From NCBI GenBank assembly GCA_043758105.1, contig JAYVOF010000127.1:1-60134 (forward strand): 60,134 nucleotides of DNA, read 5' to 3'. The translations under genes and the position numbers were made by a program. The notes under the pieces were generated by a model. That model was not told where the DNA came from. It did not search any database and saw only the letters and a program-made list of their open reading frames with translations. This document shows, one piece after another, positions 49,381-58,467 of the stretch (positions are counted from its first letter, which is position 1; each line of letters begins with the position of its first letter). This stretch comes from JANPPS01 sp043758105. Its GTDB lineage: Bacteria; Pseudomonadota; Alphaproteobacteria; Acetobacterales; Acetobacteraceae.

Positions 49381-50127
49381 TCAACCAAACCGCAGGCGAA
49401 CCTCGCCGCACTGCGCAAACTCGACCCGCACGTCACTCCCCTCCACCACCACATCCTTGCCCGTCCAAGACCCCGTCGTGATCACCTGCCCGGCGCGCAA
49501 TCCCCCCGCCCAGCGTGCACCGGTATTGGCCACCCACAGCAGCAGCCGCATCATCTCCCCGCCGGGGTTGCCGGTGCGCGTTTTGACCTCCGCCCCGTTC
49601 ACCACGAGCCGCGCCGTCTCCGCCGCCAAATCGACCGACATCCAGTCCGGGATCGCCGGACCGACGATCAGGCCGCCATGGGCGCCGCTATCGGCCAGGC
49701 CGGAGAGGGCGTCCACGGCGTCCGGGTCCACGAACCGCCCGGTCAGGATTTCGATGATCGGGTGGGCGGTGTCGATCGCGTCCCGCATGTCGGCCGCCGT
49801 GTACGGCGCATCCCGGGCCGCAAGGTCTTGTGACAGGCGCACGCCGATCTCGGCCTCGACCGCGCGGATCGGCTCATTGCTGGCGCGGCCCGGGCTCGGC
49901 TGGATGCCGGACCGGGGCAACGGCGAGCAATTGATCGGGCCGTCCGGGCGGGGGGAGCCGACCTTCCAGCCGCCGATCTCGCCCAGCTCCGCCATCACGC
50001 CGCGCTGGATCAGATAGGCCTGTTTCTCCGTCTGCGGGCGCATCGTTTCGGGCAATGACCGCAGCTTCTGCGCCGGGTTGCGCCGCGCATTCAACAACAG
50101 GCGCGCGGCGTCATCATGTCGGTCCAT
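49381..50127 (-). CDS. 2-keto-4-pentenoate hydratase-type (FAH superfamily) enzyme
   Basis: About 248 residues from MDRHDDAARLLLNARRN (ATG 50127). It matches the hydratase/decarboxylase branch: YLIQRGVMAELGEIGGWKVG (Gly-Trp-Lys-Val-Gly), EAEIGVRLSQDL with metal-binding Glu residues, and AHPIIEILTGRFVD. The C-terminal part has LLLWVANTGARWAGGLRAGQVITTGSWTG (key part GLRAGQVITTGSWTG). Typical roles are in degradation of aromatic meta-cleavage products. No aromatic-degradation neighbours are visible here, so the physiological substrate is unclear. Divergent from the MaoC gene, 69 bases apart. Confidence 0.88.
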   Translation of the reverse strand: MDRHDDAARLLLNARRNPAQKLRSLPETMRPQTEKQAYLIQRGVMAELGEIGGWKVGSPRPDGPINCSPLPRSGIQPSPGRASNEPIRAVEAEIGVRLSQDLAARDAPYTAADMRDAIDTAHPIIEILTGRFVDPDAVDALSGLADSGAHGGLIVGPAIPDWMSVDLAAETARLVVNGAEVKTRTGNPGGEMMRLLLWVANTGARWAGGLRAGQVITTGSWTGKDVVVEGSDVRVEFAQCGEVRLRFG

Positions 50128-50196
50128 CGTGGTCCCCCTGTATTGACGATCGCACCCGCTCCATGCCTTGTCCAACCCACCAACGAGGGGTGCGGC

Positions 50197-50610
50197 ATGG
50201 ATGGTTTCGCGTTCGATCAACTGACGGTGGGGCAAACCGCATCGCTCGGCAAAACCATTACGGAGGCGGATATCCTGCTATTCGGCGCCGTCAGCCTCGA
50301 CACCAACCCGGTGCATTTCAACGCCGAAATCGCGGCGCTCAGCCCGTTCAAGGAGCGCATCGCGCACGGCATGCTGTCGGCCGCGCTCATCAGCGCGGTG
50401 CTGGGCACGAAATTGCCTGGGCCGGGCACCATCTACCTCGGCCAGACCCTCCAATTCCGCCGCCCGGTGAAGATCGGTGACACGGTGACGGCGACGGCCG
50501 AAATCACCGCCCTCGACCCGGTGAAGAAGCACGCGACGCTCAAGACCACCTGCACCGTCGATGGCAAGGCCGTCATCACCGGTGAGGCGACGGTGATGCC
50601 GCGGCCGTAA
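50197..50610 (+). CDS. MaoC-like (R)-specific enoyl-CoA hydratase
   Basis: Hot-dog fold hydratase of 137 residues from MDGFAFDQLTVGQTASLGKT (ATG 50197, AGGGG upstream). The catalytic motif DTNPVHFNAEIA (Asp and His) and RIAHGMLSAALISAVLG are typical of PhaJ/MaoC proteins. These hydrate enoyl-CoA, supplying (R)-3-hydroxyacyl-CoA for storage polymer or fatty-acid use. The stop overlaps the ribF start (TAATG). Confidence 0.93.
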   Translation: MDGFAFDQLTVGQTASLGKTITEADILLFGAVSLDTNPVHFNAEIAALSPFKERIAHGMLSAALISAVLGTKLPGPGTIYLGQTLQFRRPVKIGDTVTATAEITALDPVKKHATLKTTCTVDGKAVITGEATVMPRP

Positions 50611-51542
50611 TGCAGATCATCCGAGAGTGGCGGGCCGTCCCCGCCGCGGCGCGCGGTGCCACGGTGGCGCTAGGAAATTTCGACGGTGTGCATCTGGGTC
50701 ACGCCCATTTGCTGCGCACCGCCCACGCCGCCCGGCCCGGCGCGCCCTTGGCCGTGCTCAGCTTCGAGCCGCACCCGCGCGAGCTCTTCCGCGCGGATGA
50801 CCCGCCGTTCCGCCTGACGCTGGCCCATGAGCGCGCGGCAGCATTGGCGGCGTTGAATGTGGAGCTTCTGTATGAATTGCCGTTCGACCCGGCCTTCTCC
50901 GCGCTGACCGCCGAGCAATTCATCACCGGCGTGCTGCATCAGGGCGTGGGGGCGGCGCATCTGGCGTGCGGTGCGGATTTCGCGTTCGGCCATCGCCGGG
51001 GCGGCGACGCGGCGTTGTTGGCGACCCGGGCAGAGGCGCTGGGTATCGGCATGACCCTCGTTCCGAAATTAGTGGACGCGCAGGGGCCCATCAGTTCCAC
51101 CCGCATCCGCCGCCTGTTGCAGGACGGCTATCCGGAGCGTGCGGCACTCGATCTCGGCCGTCCCTGGACCATCCGCGGCACCGTTGCGCATGGCGATAAG
51201 CGCGGCCGCACCATCGGCTTTCCCACCGCCAACATCCCGCTCGGCCAGCATCTGGAGCCGGCGCGGGGCGTCTATGCGGTGCAGGTCCGGCTGGCGGATG
51301 GGCGGGTCGTGCCGGGCGTGGCCAATATCGGGCGGCGCCCCACGGTCAATGACGGCCAGGAAAGCCGGGTGGAGGCGCATCTGTTCGATTTCGACGAGGA
51401 TTTGTACGGACAGGATGTGGCCGTGGCGCTGCTGGCGTTCCTGCGGGCGGAGAAGAAATTCGGCTCGTTCGATGAGCTGCGGGTCCAGATCGATCTGGAT
51501 GCCCGCCAGGCTCGGCTTACCTGCTCACTGCAAGCCACTTAG
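50610..51542 (+). CDS. ribF: Bifunctional riboflavin kinase / FAD synthetase
   Basis: Makes FMN and FAD from riboflavin, 310 residues. The N-terminal adenylyltransferase has GNFDGVHLGHAHLL and the SSTRIRRLLQDG segment; the C-terminal kinase has GDKRGRTIGFPTANI and ARGVYAV...GVANIGRRPTV and the Glu in EAHLFDFDEDLYGQ. ATG 50610 overlaps the MaoC stop. In many alphaproteobacteria ileS follows soon after; here two envelope genes intervene. Confidence 0.97.
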   Translation: MQIIREWRAVPAAARGATVALGNFDGVHLGHAHLLRTAHAARPGAPLAVLSFEPHPRELFRADDPPFRLTLAHERAAALAALNVELLYELPFDPAFSALTAEQFITGVLHQGVGAAHLACGADFAFGHRRGGDAALLATRAEALGIGMTLVPKLVDAQGPISSTRIRRLLQDGYPERAALDLGRPWTIRGTVAHGDKRGRTIGFPTANIPLGQHLEPARGVYAVQVRLADGRVVPGVANIGRRPTVNDGQESRVEAHLFDFDEDLYGQDVAVALLAFLRAEKKFGSFDELRVQIDLDARQARLTCSLQAT

Positions 51543-51578
51543 CGAAAGCCATCCAGCGACGATGGCCGGCTCCGGTGG

Positions 51579-51621
51579 CCCCACCCTCACCCCGGCCCTC
51601 TCCCGCCAGCGGGAGAGGGGG
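51579..51621. repeat. REP-like repeat, family B (copy B3)
   Basis: CCCCACCCTCACCCCGGCCC followed by TCTCCCGCCAGCGGGAGAGG. It lies between ribF and the macroglobulin gene. A TTCGCAATGACGG fragment at 51650-51662 resembles a single end of family A. Confidence 0.85.
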
Positions 51622-51708
51622 AAGCCGATGGGCGTGCGCCAAGTGGTGGTTCGCAATGACGGTTCCCGTTGAGCATGCTAGGAACGCGGCACCTACGGGA
51701 GCGCAACG

Positions 51709-54700
51709 ATGTCACTACGCTTGGCACTGCTTGGACTCTGCCTGTGGCTCGGTGCGGCTCAAGCCGAGACGACCCGCGCCGTCACCGGCACCACCGTCGA
51801 TGTCAGCGGCGACACCCCGGCGGTTTGCCTAAAACTGATCCGGCCGCCGGCGGATAATGCCGCCGACTTCGTGACTGTCGAGCCCGGTAAGGCCGTGGCC
51901 CTCACCGACAAAGATCTATGCGTCTCCGGCCTCGCCTTCGGCAGCACCGCGACCGTGCATCTGCGCCCCGGTTTTCCGTTTAAGGACGGCGTGCGACAGG
52001 CCGCGGATGAGGCCGTGACGCTGGCCATTCCGGACCGCGATCCGTTGATCGCCATCGGCGGACGCGGCTGGGTGCTGCCGCGTCCGGGCCAGGGCGCCAC
52101 CGGGCTGACCATTCAGACGGTCAACACGCCGCATGTCCGCATCCGCGTCTGGCGCATGGCGGAGCGTGCCTTGACCGCCGCACTGCCGGGCACCGGACCG
52201 TATAGCCGCCTGGATCGCAGCAAGCAGTCCTGGGAATCCTACGAATTGCGCACCGTAGCCGGGGACGGCGCCACGCTGATCTGGTCCGGCCGGCTGGACA
52301 CGGCGCCGGGGCGGAATGTGGCGGTGGAGACGGCGTTTCCGCTGGCCGGCCTGATCGATCCCGCCAAGCCCGGCGCCTACTTCGTCGCGGCGGAGAACGG
52401 CGACCGGCCGGTGCCGTCCGACGACAATACCAGCGATGACACGGTGGCGGGCCGCTGGGTGCTCAGCACCGATCTCGGCGTGTCCAGCTGGAGTGCGGAG
52501 GACGGGCTGCACGTAACCGTCCGCGCCCTCGGCAGCGCCGAGCCTCTGCCCGGCACCCGGCTCCGTCTGCTGTCGGCGGCGCAGGATACGCTGGCGGAAA
52601 CCGTGACGGACGCCGCCGGGCAGGCATTGATCGCGCCCGGCCTCATGCGCGGTCTCCGCGGGGCTGCGCCGGCCGTGCTCACGGCGGCGCGCGGCGATGA
52701 TTTCGCGGCGCAGGACCTGACCGGTCCGGCGCTCGACCTGTCCGCGCAACAGCCCGGCCCGTCCGGCCGCGTGCTGCATGGCCCGGCCGAGGCGTATGTC
52801 TATACCGACCGCGGCATCTACCGCCCGGGTGAGACGGTGCAGGTCATGGCGCTGATCCGTGACCACGCGCTGGCCGCGGTGGATGCGCCGCTCACCCTCG
52901 TTCTCCGCCGCCCGGATGGGCTGGAGGCGCGGCGCTACACCCTGCCGCCACAGCCGGCCGCCGGGTTCCAACAGGCGGTCGCCCTCAGCGCCACGGCGGC
53001 GCAGGGCAGTTGGACGATCGAGGCGTATCTGGACCCGACGCTCCCCGCCATCGGCCGCGTGACCGTCGCGGTGCAAGACTTCGTGCCGCAACAATTGAAG
53101 GTGGCGCTCACCAGCGCGACCGGCGCGGTCGAGCCGGACGGCCACCTGGTCGCGGCGCTGGACGGGCGGTTCCTCTATGGCCCGCCCGCCGCCGGATTGC
53201 ATGCGGAGGGGGAAATCCGGCTGGTGCGGGACGAGAACCCGGTGCCGGACGCGCCGGGGTATCGGTTCGGTCTGGTGGATGAGACGGTGGCCGACCCGGT
53301 GCAGCCGCTCGAACTCGCGGACGCCGACGCGGCGGGCCGGGTCACGATCGATACGGTGGTGAAAGTGCCGGACGGCGTCCTGTCGCCGCTTCGGGCCGTG
53401 CTGGTGGCGGGCCTGACCGAACCCGGCGGGCGCGCGGTGAAACAAACCCTGTCCTTGCCGATCCACGCCCGGGGCACGCTGATCGGCATCAAGCCCGGGT
53501 TCGCGGACCGGGTGGAGATCGGCAACCCCGCCACCTTCAGCATCCGCGCCTTCGGCCCCGTGCCCACGCGGCTGGACTGGCAGCTGGTGCGTGAGGTGCG
53601 AAACTGGGACTGGTTCCGCGCCGATCGCTCCTGGACCTACCATTTCCACGTGACCGACCATGAGGTGGCGTACGGCACGCTGCAACAGGCCGCGGATATG
53701 CCGTTCAGCCAGGTGATGGACGAGTGGGGCAGCTACCGCCTGATCGTCTCCGACCCGGCCACCCACGCCATCAGCAGCGTGCGCTTTCAGGCCGGCTGGG
53801 GCGCCGTGACCGAACTGAGTGACGTGCCGGACAAGCTCGACGTCTCGGCCGACGCCACCATCCCGGCGGACGGCCAGGTCCGTGTGCACATCCAAGGTCC
53901 GTTCGCCGGTCAGGCACAGATCATGGTCGCCGCCGCGGGTCGCATTATAGAGACACGCCAGATCGATCTACCGGCCACTGGCGCCACGGTGACGCTGGCC
54001 GCCGGCCCGGACTGGGGCACCGGCGCGCATGTGCTGGTGACCGCCTATCGTCCGCTGGCCCAACCGGGCCGCACGCATGATCCGGTGCGGGCCGTGGGGT
54101 TGGCGTGGACTGCGGCCGATCCGGCGCCGCACACGCTGGCCGTCAGCATCGGCGGCACCCGGCTGGTCACACCGCGGCAGACCGTGACCGTGCCCCTGCA
54201 CGTATCCGGCGCACACGGGGCCGCGTTCGTGACCCTCGCGGCGGTCGATGAAGGCATCCTGCAGCTTACCAAATTCACCAGCCCCGACCCGCTGGGCGCC
54301 CTCCTGGCCCGGCCGCGGCTCGGCATCGACATGCGGGACGAATATGGCCGGCTGCTCACCGGGGAGGCTGAAACCGGGGTGATCCATGAGGGCGGCGATG
54401 GCGGGGACTCGCTGGGCGGCGCGGGCCTGGCCGTCACCACGCACCGCACCGTGGCGCTGTTCCACGGCCCGGTGCCGCTCGATGGCAACGGGGACGCCGC
54501 CGTCACGCTGGATATCCCGGATTTCGCCGGCGAATTGCGGTTGATGGCCGTGGCCTATGACGCCGCCGCCGCCGGGCACGCCGACGCCGCGCTGACGGTG
54601 CGGGACCCCGTGGTGGCGGATGTGACGCTGCCGCGGTTCCTCGCCCCCGATGATGTGGCGGAGCTTACATCGTCGCTCCACAACACGGACGGCCCGGCCG

Positions 54701-56529
54701 GCGACTACCGCATGACGCTGACCGCGACGGGCGCCGTGAAGATCGAGCGCGGGCCGGTCCTGGCCGTGCATTTGGCCGCCACTCAGCGGCAGGAGGCCCC
54801 GGTCACGCTCCGCGCCACCGGCATCGGCACCGGCCACATCGTCGCCAGCATCACCGGCCCCGGCCTCGCACTCGAGCGCAGCTGGGACATCGCGGTCCGC
54901 ACACCCCACCCGGATTTGGTGCTGAGCCAGACCGACAGTCAGGCCCCGGGCACCGCCTTCACCCTGGACCCGGCGCTGCTGCAGCCCTTCGTGCCCGGCA
55001 GCGTGCAGGTGACGATCGGCTATTCGCAGCTGGCCGGGATCGACGTGCCGGCGCTGCTGCAATCGCTGTATGCCTATCCGTATGGCTGCACGGAGCAGCT
55101 GTCGTCCACCGCCTCCCCCCTGCTGTATGTCACCGACGACACCAAGCTGCTGGGCCATCGGCTAAAGCCCGGCGCGGTGCATCGCCGGGTGCAGGACGCG
55201 ATCGGCACCATCGAGGACCGGCAGGACGCGAGCGGGCGGTTCGGCCTGTGGCGGGTCAACGACCGGCAGGGCTCGGTCTGGCTCAACGTCTATGCGCTGG
55301 ACTTCCTGCTGCGCGCGCGGGAGGCGGGATACGACGTGCCGGCGCGGGTGACGGCGGCGGCCAGCACGTGGATCGAGCAACAGCTGCAATCCGGTTTGAC
55401 GGAGGATCGAGGCGGGTATGCCGAGGCCCCGGGGCCGACGCGCGCCTACGCCGCCTGGGTGATGGCCCGCAGCAGCCGGGTGGATCCGTCCCGGCTGCGG
55501 GCGCTGCGTAGCGGGCTCGACGTGCTGGGCGGCGGGTCGCTCGTGAGCTGGCGCGGCGGGGATAACGCGGCGGCGCTGTCGCTCGCGCACCTGGCGGGCG
55601 CCACGTCGCTGATGGGGGACGCGTCCGGGTCCACCACGCTGTTCAAGGCGGCGCTGGCGGCGGTGGATCGGCGTGACCCGCCGCGGAGCTGGTACGATTT
55701 CTATTACTGGTCCGCCTATCGCGACCTGGCGGGCGTGGCCGACATCGCGGCGGAGACGGGGCATGACGACATTCTGGCCCCGCTGCTGGACCGCATTAGG
55801 CGCGACCGGGTGGATCCGGAGCGGATGAACACGCAGGAAAAGGCCGCCCTGCTCGCGACTGCACACGCACTCAATAAGCGAGGGAGCACGCGGATGCTGG
55901 CGCTGGGGGCTGCGCCGGCCACGGCGGTGACGCTGCCCTACGCGTTGTCACCGTCATCCGAGGATATCAGTCGCGGGGTCAAAATCACCCTGACCGACAC
56001 GCAGCCGGTGTTCCGCACGCTGACGCTCCGCGGCGCGCCGATCAAGGCCCCGCCGGCGCTCGCGGATGGCTATCGGCTCGGCCGCAAAGTGCTGACTTTG
56101 AACGGGGAGCCGCTGGCCGCGGGGACGCTGCATCAGGCGGACCGGTTCATCGTGGTGCTGACCGGCAGCAGCGACACGCCGGGCCTGCGGCGGACCATCC
56201 TGGTCGATCCGATGCCGGCAGGCTGGGAGATCGAGTCGCTGGTGAAGCCGGACGCGTATCCATTCCTGGGTCAGCTCACGGCGTTGCGGGCGCATGAGGA
56301 GCGGGATGACCGGTTCGTGGCCGCGCTCGATCTGGGGGAGGAAGATTTCCACGAGGTAGATGACACCAAGCCGGGCCCGCTGACGGCGCAGGAGTTCCGG
56401 GTGGCGTATGTGGCGCGGGCGGTGACCCCGGGTCAGTTCGTGCGGCCGGAGGCGGTGGTGCAGGACATGTATCGCCCGGACGTGATGGCGCGCACGGGGT
56501 CCGGCCGGACGGTGGTGGTGCCACGCTAA
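51709..56529 (+). CDS. Bacterial alpha-2-macroglobulin (YfhM type)
   Basis: Very large periplasmic protease-trapping protein, 1606 residues. The signal peptide is MSLRLALLGLCLWLGAAQA; there is no lipobox, unlike many YfhM proteins, so it is probably soluble in the periplasm. A chain of MG-type beta domains is followed by the thioester domain with YPYGCTEQLSS (C1127; CTEQ in place of CLEQ but the Cys and Gln needed for the thioester are kept), a helical toroid (GSVWLNVYALDFLLRARE) and a C-terminal receptor-like domain. GGGAG precedes ATG 51709. It is immediately upstream of pbpC, the classical partner thought to repair peptidoglycan after breach while the macroglobulin traps invading proteases. 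Confidence 0.95.
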   Translation: MSLRLALLGLCLWLGAAQAETTRAVTGTTVDVSGDTPAVCLKLIRPPADNAADFVTVEPGKAVALTDKDLCVSGLAFGSTATVHLRPGFPFKDGVRQAADEAVTLAIPDRDPLIAIGGRGWVLPRPGQGATGLTIQTVNTPHVRIRVWRMAERALTAALPGTGPYSRLDRSKQSWESYELRTVAGDGATLIWSGRLDTAPGRNVAVETAFPLAGLIDPAKPGAYFVAAENGDRPVPSDDNTSDDTVAGRWVLSTDLGVSSWSAEDGLHVTVRALGSAEPLPGTRLRLLSAAQDTLAETVTDAAGQALIAPGLMRGLRGAAPAVLTAARGDDFAAQDLTGPALDLSAQQPGPSGRVLHGPAEAYVYTDRGIYRPGETVQVMALIRDHALAAVDAPLTLVLRRPDGLEARRYTLPPQPAAGFQQAVALSATAAQGSWTIEAYLDPTLPAIGRVTVAVQDFVPQQLKVALTSATGAVEPDGHLVAALDGRFLYGPPAAGLHAEGEIRLVRDENPVPDAPGYRFGLVDETVADPVQPLELADADAAGRVTIDTVVKVPDGVLSPLRAVLVAGLTEPGGRAVKQTLSLPIHARGTLIGIKPGFADRVEIGNPATFSIRAFGPVPTRLDWQLVREVRNWDWFRADRSWTYHFHVTDHEVAYGTLQQAADMPFSQVMDEWGSYRLIVSDPATHAISSVRFQAGWGAVTELSDVPDKLDVSADATIPADGQVRVHIQGPFAGQAQIMVAAAGRIIETRQIDLPATGATVTLAAGPDWGTGAHVLVTAYRPLAQPGRTHDPVRAVGLAWTAADPAPHTLAVSIGGTRLVTPRQTVTVPLHVSGAHGAAFVTLAAVDEGILQLTKFTSPDPLGALLARPRLGIDMRDEYGRLLTGEAETGVIHEGGDGGDSLGGAGLAVTTHRTVALFHGPVPLDGNGDAAVTLDIPDFAGELRLMAVAYDAAAAGHADAALTVRDPVVADVTLPRFLAPDDVAELTSSLHNTDGPAGDYRMTLTATGAVKIERGPVLAVHLAATQRQEAPVTLRATGIGTGHIVASITGPGLALERSWDIAVRTPHPDLVLSQTDSQAPGTAFTLDPALLQPFVPGSVQVTIGYSQLAGIDVPALLQSLYAYPYGCTEQLSSTASPLLYVTDDTKLLGHRLKPGAVHRRVQDAIGTIEDRQDASGRFGLWRVNDRQGSVWLNVYALDFLLRAREAGYDVPARVTAAASTWIEQQLQSGLTEDRGGYAEAPGPTRAYAAWVMARSSRVDPSRLRALRSGLDVLGGGSLVSWRGGDNAAALSLAHLAGATSLMGDASGSTTLFKAALAAVDRRDPPRSWYDFYYWSAYRDLAGVADIAAETGHDDILAPLLDRIRRDRVDPERMNTQEKAALLATAHALNKRGSTRMLALGAAPATAVTLPYALSPSSEDISRGVKITLTDTQPVFRTLTLRGAPIKAPPALADGYRLGRKVLTLNGEPLAAGTLHQADRFIVVLTGSSDTPGLRRTILVDPMPAGWEIESLVKPDAYPFLGQLTALRAHEERDDRFVAALDLGEEDFHEVDDTKPGPLTAQEFRVAYVARAVTPGQFVRPEAVVQDMYRPDVMARTGSGRTVVVPR

Positions 56530-58448
56530 AGCTCATTCTCGCGTTCCTGGTCCTGATCGCCCTCGCGGACTGGGCATTCCCGCCCGATCTATCGCGCATC
56601 GAGGCGCTGTCGCCGGAGTTGCGGGGGGCCGGGGGCGCGGTGCTGAGCATCCGCACCACCCCGGACGGCGCGGTCCGGCTGGCGGCGGGCGCGATGGGGG
56701 ACGACATCGTGCCTTTGTTATTGGCGCGCGAAGATAGACGGTTCTGGTGGCATCCGGGCGTCGATCCGCTGGCATTGACCCGCGCCGCCGGACAATTCGT
56801 GACGCATGGCAGGATCATCTCCGGCGGTTCTACGCTGGCGATGCAGGTGGCGCGGTTGTTGGAGCCGCATCCGCGCAGCCTGGCCGGCAAGCTGCATGAC
56901 ACGCTGCGGGCGCTGCAGCTCACGCTGCATCACGGGCGCCCCTGGGTGCTGCAAACCTACCTGACCCTGGCCCCGATGGGCGGTAACATCGAGGGCTTCC
57001 GCGCCGCCGCCCTACTCTACTACGCCCAAGAACCCGCCCACCTCACCCGGCGCCAAGCCGCTCTATTGGTCGCCCTCCCGCAAAGCCCCACCCGCCTACG
57101 CCCCGACCGCCACCCCCAAGCCGCCCAAAATGCGGCAAGAAGAATCCTTCCCCCTCTCCCGCTGGCGGGAGAGGGCCGGGGTGAGGGTGGGGTCACAGAA
57201 CCAGCCAACGCCGAGATAATGCGCCACCTCCTCCCGTCCCTAGCCCGCCACCTCGCCCAAAACCGCCCCGGCCCCACCACCATCGACCCCATCCTCCAAG
57301 CCCAAACCGAAGCCCTAGCGCAAAGAGAATCCCCCTACCTCGGCCCAGACACCGACATCGCCGCGATCATCATCCGCAACCAAGACCGCACGGTCCAAGC
57401 CTATCTAGGCGGCACCCATTTCTTCGAACCCCGCGGCATGGTGGATAGAATCCGCGCAATCCGCTCCCCCGGCTCCACCCTAAAACCGTTCATTTACGCC
57501 CGAGCCTTCGATGCCGGCCTCGCCGCCCCCAACACCTGGCTCACCGACGCCCCCATGCGCCTCGGCACCTACGCCCCGCGCAACTTCGACCACGAGGAAC
57601 ACGGCGGCCTCACCGCCGCCGATGCCCTTCGCCGCTCCGTGAACCGCCCCGCGGTGCTCCTGCTGGCCGCCCTAGGGCCGCAGAAATTCGCGGCGAGTCT
57701 CTCGGCCGCAGGCACTCCCCTCGTGCTGCCGCGCGGCGCCACCCCCTCGGCCGCGCTGGCACTGGGCGGGGCCGGGATCAGCCCATGGGGCCTCGCCACG
57801 CTCTACACCGCGCTGGCAAAGGACGGCCAAGCCGGACCATTGACGCTCTATGGCGACGAGCACGGGCCGGCCACCCCGATCTGCTCACCGAACGCGGCGA
57901 AGCAGATCGCCACGATCCTCCGCGCCCAGCCACCCCCGCCCGGCATCGCCACCGATCACCCGATCGCCTGGAAGACCGGCACGTCGTACGGCTTCCGGGA
58001 CGCCTGGGCTGCGGGATTCACGCCGGGCTACACGGTGGTGGTCTGGACCGGGCGGCGCGACGGCTCACCACAGCCCGGAATCACCGGCCGGGACGGTGCG
58101 GCGCCATTGCTGTTCCGCCTGTTCGCCCTGCTGCCACCCGAGCCTGCGATCGACGATGCGGCACTGGTCGCCGTGCTGGCCCCCGCCCTCAGCCGGCGCG
58201 CCCATGCCGCCCCGCTCCGCATCCTGTTCCCGCCCGGTGACGTGACGCTCGCCTATGACCCGGCCGCACCGATCGACCTCCGCGCCGCCGGCGGTCGCCC
58301 GCCCTATGCCTGGCTGATCGACGGCCGCCCGCTCGGCGCGCGGCCAACCTGGACCGCAGCCGGGCCCGGCACGTCCCACATCACCGTCCTGGACCGGGAC
58401 GGCCAGGCCGCGTCCGAGGATGTGCGGCTGCTCGACGAGACGCGGTAA
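56523..58448 (+). CDS. pbpC: Penicillin-binding protein 1C (PbpC), non-canonical start, with translated repeat
   Basis: Bifunctional glycosyltransferase/transpeptidase. The frame begins with a TM anchor (LKLILAFLVLIALADWAFPPDL) at 56526, but no ATG, GTG or TTG precedes it. An ACG (56523) stands where ATG is expected, and ATT at 56535 is another option; the first TTG (56619) would remove the anchor. GT51 motifs EDRRFWWHPGVDPLA and ISGGSTLAMQVARLL follow. Transpeptidase motifs are SPGSTLKPFIYA (SxxK), SVN and KTGTSYGFRD, and a BiPBP_C-type domain ends the protein. At 57144-57196 a family B repeat is translated in frame as LPPLPLAGEGRGEGGV between the two catalytic domains. Confidence 0.9.
   Translation, partial: TLKLILAFLVLIALADWAFPPDLSRIEALSPELRGAGGAVLSIRTTPDGAVRLAAGAMGDDIVPLLLAREDRRFWWHPGVDPLALTRAAGQFVTHGRIISGGSTLAMQVARLLEPHPRSLAGKLHDTLRALQLTLHHGRPWVLQTYLTLAPMGGNIEGFRAAALLYYAQEPAHLTRRQAALLVALPQSPTRLRPDRHPQAAQNAARRILPPLPLAGEGRGEGGVTEPANAEIMRHLLPSLARHLAQNRPGPTTIDPILQAQTEALAQRESPYLGPDTDIAAIIIRNQDRTVQAYLGGTHFFEPRGMVDRIRAIRSPGSTLKPFIYARAFDAGLAAPNTWLTDAPMRLGTYAPRNFDHEEHGGLTAADALRRSVNRPAVLLLAALGPQKFAASLSAAGTPLVLPRGATPSAALALGGAGISPWGLATLYTALAKDGQAGPLTLYGDEHGPATPICSPNAAKQIATILRAQPPPPGIATDHPIAWKTGTSYGFRDAWAAGFTPGYTVVVWTGRRDGSPQPGITGRDGAAPLLFRLFALLPPEPAIDDAALVAVLAPALSRRAHAAPLRILFPPGDVTLAYDPAAPIDLRAAGGRPPYAWLIDGRPLGARPTWTAAGPGTSHITVLDRDGQAASEDVRLLDETR
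57149..57194. repeat. REP-like repeat, family B (copy B4) inside pbpC
   Basis: CCCCCTCTCCCGCTGGCGGG followed by AGAGGGCCGGGGTGAGGGTG. The hairpin and tail match B1-B3, but this copy lies within the coding sequence without breaking the frame. Confidence 0.88.
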
Positions 58449-58467
58449 ATCTCATAAACTCATGGGT

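Noticed and set aside
51916..53895. 659-codon minus-strand open frame opposite the macroglobulin gene
   Set aside because: Antisense shadow of a certain gene; no motif, no ribosome binding site.
56619..58448. pbpC starting at TTG 56619
   Set aside because: It would delete the membrane anchor that the frame plainly encodes just upstream; kept as an alternative only.
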